Assembly (NCBI GenBank): GCA_937862865.1
Contig: CALMFJ010000002.1
Span: 1 to 32,684, forward strand
DNA: 32,684 nt
Reading direction: 5' to 3'
DNA from: an uncultured Pseudomonadota bacterium
GTDB taxonomy: Bacteria; Desulfobacterota; Syntrophorhabdia; Syntrophorhabdales; Syntrophorhabdaceae
Below are positions 31,299 to 32,684 of this stretch, piece after piece. Made by a program: the position numbers and the translations under genes. The notes under the pieces were generated by a model, which searched no databases, had not been told where the DNA came from, and worked only from the letters and a program-made list of their open reading frames with translations. The stretch's first letter is position 1. Every line of letters begins with the position of its first letter.

Positions 31299-31781
31299 AT
31301 GGTCAGCACCTTAAGATCGATAGCGATCGGGCTGACATTCCTGGTATTATTCACGGGGATGGCGGATGCCCAATGGGTATTTGTCGGGCGAAAGGCCCTC
31401 GGCAAAGTAAAGCAGCTCACGAGCGAAGCGGACAACTATCAGCAATCACTCGAAGCCGGGCAAAAGAATGTCCCGCAGCAGGGTTATGACGCCGCTACGG
31501 TGCTCCTTGAAGCACCGGCAAACAAGGTCTATGCGGCGGCGATCAATATAATGCAAAAGAACAAAGATATCCGGATCACCAAGAAGGATGACAGGGCCCT
31601 CTCGATCGAATTCACACACGGTAACCTTGCTGCCGGCATGACGATATCCTCCCTCTCTGACACCATCAGCCAACTTCTCGTAGTCTCCACAAAGGCAGGT
31701 AAAGCCGATTCGTCCCTGGTTTTGAAAGCGATCCTGAGGGTATGCAATGAAATGGGGGTACACTGCCAGTCCTCGGATTAA
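31299..31781 (+). CDS. Small secreted protein of unknown function
   Basis: A 160-residue exported protein. The signal peptide MVSTLRSIAIGLTFLVLFTGMADA should be cleaved before QWVF. The mature part is an alpha/beta fold of unknown family: ATVLLEAPANKVYAAAINIMQKNKDIRITKKDDRALSIEFTHGNLAAGMTISSLSDTISQLLVVST, a pattern (strand-helix-strand with paired beta hairpins) that recalls small DUF3568-like domains, without firm assignment. The start at 31299 was chosen for the signal peptide; the nearest GGAGG is 12 bases upstream, longer than ideal, and the ORF-track extension (44 residues) looks non-coding. Confidence 0.7.
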   Translation: MVSTLRSIAIGLTFLVLFTGMADAQWVFVGRKALGKVKQLTSEADNYQQSLEAGQKNVPQQGYDAATVLLEAPANKVYAAAINIMQKNKDIRITKKDDRALSIEFTHGNLAAGMTISSLSDTISQLLVVSTKAGKADSSLVLKAILRVCNEMGVHCQSSD

Positions 31782-31802
31782 AACGTGGTAGACGTAATAA
31801 AA

Positions 31803-31830
31803 TTGATCGTGCATATTTTTAACATATTAT
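31803..31830 (+). promoter_or_regulatory. candidate promoter of the DRTGG-ATPase pair
   Basis: TTGATC (31803-31808), a 16-base spacer and TATTAT (31825-31830) lie 22 bases before the GTG start of the DRTGG gene. The flanking DNA is AT-rich compared with its surroundings. Confidence 0.45.
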
Positions 31831-31852
31831 TCTAATTCGAAAGGAGAATTGA

Positions 31853-32227
31853 GTGAAGCTACAGGAAGTTAAAGATATACTTGATGCTGAGGTTATTGTC
31901 GGAAACGACCTCTTGAATATGGAAGTAAGGACCGCATTCGGAGCGGACCTGATGAGCGACGTTCTCGCTTTCGCAAAGCCGGGGAGCCTTCTGCTTACGG
32001 GCTTGACAAATCCCCAGGTCATCCGCACCTCCGACGTTCTTGACATAGCTGCCATCATCCTGGTCCGCGGGAAAAGGCCCCTGTCGGAGACAATACAGCT
32101 GGCAGAGGAATTAAGAATACCGCTTTTGACCACGAAATTTATACTCTTTGAAGCCGTCGGTCGGCTCTATGCCCAGGGAATCCGTGGCTGCATAGAAAAG
32201 GTCGGCGAGACACGTGACCTTTCCTGA
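31853..32227 (+). CDS. DRTGG-domain protein
   Basis: A 124-residue protein spanning one DRTGG domain (KLQEVKDILDAEVIVGNDLLNMEVRTAFGADLMSDVLAFAKPGSLLLTGLTNPQVIRTSDVLDIAAIILVRGKRP), a fold related to CBS-linked sensory modules and to phosphotransacetylase N termini. No catalytic residues are known for it; it is thought to bind a small ligand or act as adaptor. AAAGGAG precedes the GTG start with six intervening bases. It overlaps the following ATPase gene by 14 bases, so the two products are made together. Confidence 0.88.
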   Translation: MKLQEVKDILDAEVIVGNDLLNMEVRTAFGADLMSDVLAFAKPGSLLLTGLTNPQVIRTSDVLDIAAIILVRGKRPLSETIQLAEELRIPLLTTKFILFEAVGRLYAQGIRGCIEKVGETRDLS

Positions 32228-32666
32228 GATCATCGAACAAACCTTTGCCGTAGAAGGGGGTTTCGACAATGCCGGCCTGGTATCGAGCCAGGTAAAAGCC
32301 TTTCTTACCGGGCACAACCTTCCCAAAGACATCATCAGGCGCGTGGCCATCGTGACCCTCGAAGCCGAAATGAACATCTGCTCCTACGCACACCGTGGAC
32401 ATATAACGGTCCGTGTCCTGCCGCATTTTATCACGATCGAGGCAATTGACGAGGGACAGGGAATCGGCGACATCGAACTGGCAATGGTGGAAGGTTATTC
32501 CACCGCCACCGACAAGATCCGGAGCCTCGGCTTCGGCGCAGGCCTCGGGCTCTCCAATATGAAGAAATTTTCCGATACGTTCCGGCTCATTTCAGAGGTC
32601 GGCAAGGGCACCCGCGTGAAGATGCTCATCCACATCCCCAGGGAATTCCATCCGCCCAGGGGGTAA
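32214..32666 (+). CDS. RsbT/RsbW-like ATP-binding serine kinase (anti-sigma-type HATPase)
   Basis: A 150-residue GHKL ATPase without a histidine-kinase domain. N box: EAEMN (50-54); G1: DEGQGI (79-84); G2: GFGAGLGLSNMKKFSD (106-121), all intact. This layout is that of anti-sigma serine kinases (RsbW, SpoIIAB) and the switch kinase RsbT. No STAS antagonist or sigma factor is in view, so the target is unknown. The GTG start (32214) lies inside the end of the DRTGG gene. Only 18 bases remain after the stop, so following operon members are off the window. Confidence 0.88.
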   Translation: MTFPEIIEQTFAVEGGFDNAGLVSSQVKAFLTGHNLPKDIIRRVAIVTLEAEMNICSYAHRGHITVRVLPHFITIEAIDEGQGIGDIELAMVEGYSTATDKIRSLGFGAGLGLSNMKKFSDTFRLISEVGKGTRVKMLIHIPREFHPPRG

Positions 32667-32684
32667 TATCACTTTACGCCGTAA

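Noticed and set aside
1-32684. CRISPR arrays, toxin-antitoxin pairs, restriction systems or prophage genes
   Set aside because: No regularly spaced direct repeats, Cas, nuclease-methylase or structural phage proteins were found in reading both strands.

Overview
This 32.7-kb window looks like chromosome from a GC-rich, Gram-negative, anaerobic bacterium, most likely of the former Deltaproteobacteria (Desulfobacterota; a Syntrophorhabdus/Syntrophus-like lineage would fit, but this is inferred from gene content and no search was run). Pointers are a PxxKW cysteine-rich protein, an LPS-assembly lipoprotein (LptE), a xerC-hslVU-argBDFG gene string, a CHASE2 adenylate cyclase next to SH3 and M48 proteins, and a DRTGG/serine-kinase-like pair of the kind found beside FeFe-hydrogenase genes. 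No phage, IS element, CRISPR array or integrase of an island was seen. XerC is the housekeeping recombinase.

Layout. (1) 1-313: tRNA-Thr(TGT), tRNA-Tyr(GTA) and tRNA-Gly(TCC) on the minus strand, probably the start of a tRNA-tuf locus beyond the left edge. (2) 422-1120: PxxKW protein and rpsT (S20) on the plus strand, ending at a hairpin shared with the opposing operon. (3) 1213-11219: a minus-strand run, in transcription order xerC, hslV, hslU, argB, argD, argF, argG, leuS, lptE, with mostly overlapping or near-contiguous genes. (4) 11220-11831: the only long non-coding stretch. It holds a near-perfect sigma-54 promoter with no protein gene behind it, a dispersed proteobacterial-type palindromic repeat and a heptamer tandem repeat. 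(5) 11832-14845: NUDIX hydrolase, fosmidomycin-resistance-like MFS transporter and der, tightly overlapped on the minus strand, divergent from a small acidic plus-strand protein. The promoter between them is a symmetric inverted repeat that reads as -35/-10 on both strands. (6) 15347-18672: LonB-type AAA protease and an SDR oxidoreductase, minus strand.

(7) 18814-24564: plus-strand genes for a CHASE2-adenylate cyclase, a secreted SH3 protein, an M48 lipoprotein protease (start/stop overlaps), a secreted HEYIH protein of unknown family, and UbiE/MenG. (8) 24659-31111: several poorly characterised envelope proteins (a 94-residue six-cysteine secreted protein, a TMEM175-like channel, a 390-residue polytopic membrane protein, an 890-residue surface or periplasmic protein with a possible Cys-His-Asp catalytic core), plus a PaaI-like thioesterase and an RluA-type pseudouridine synthase. 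(9) 31299-32666: a small secreted protein, then a DRTGG protein and an RsbT/RsbW-like ATPase that overlap and probably begin a larger operon off the right edge.

Functionally, the left half is core metabolism and protein quality control (arginine synthesis, HslVU, LeuRS, Der, LonB). The right half is rich in exported, envelope-associated and signalling proteins, which is where the least described material sits. Start codons were reassigned from the ORF track wherever a Shine-Dalgarno sequence, signal peptide or family N terminus favoured an internal start. GTG or TTG starts were accepted for rpsT, the cyclase, ubiE, the LonB protease and several others.
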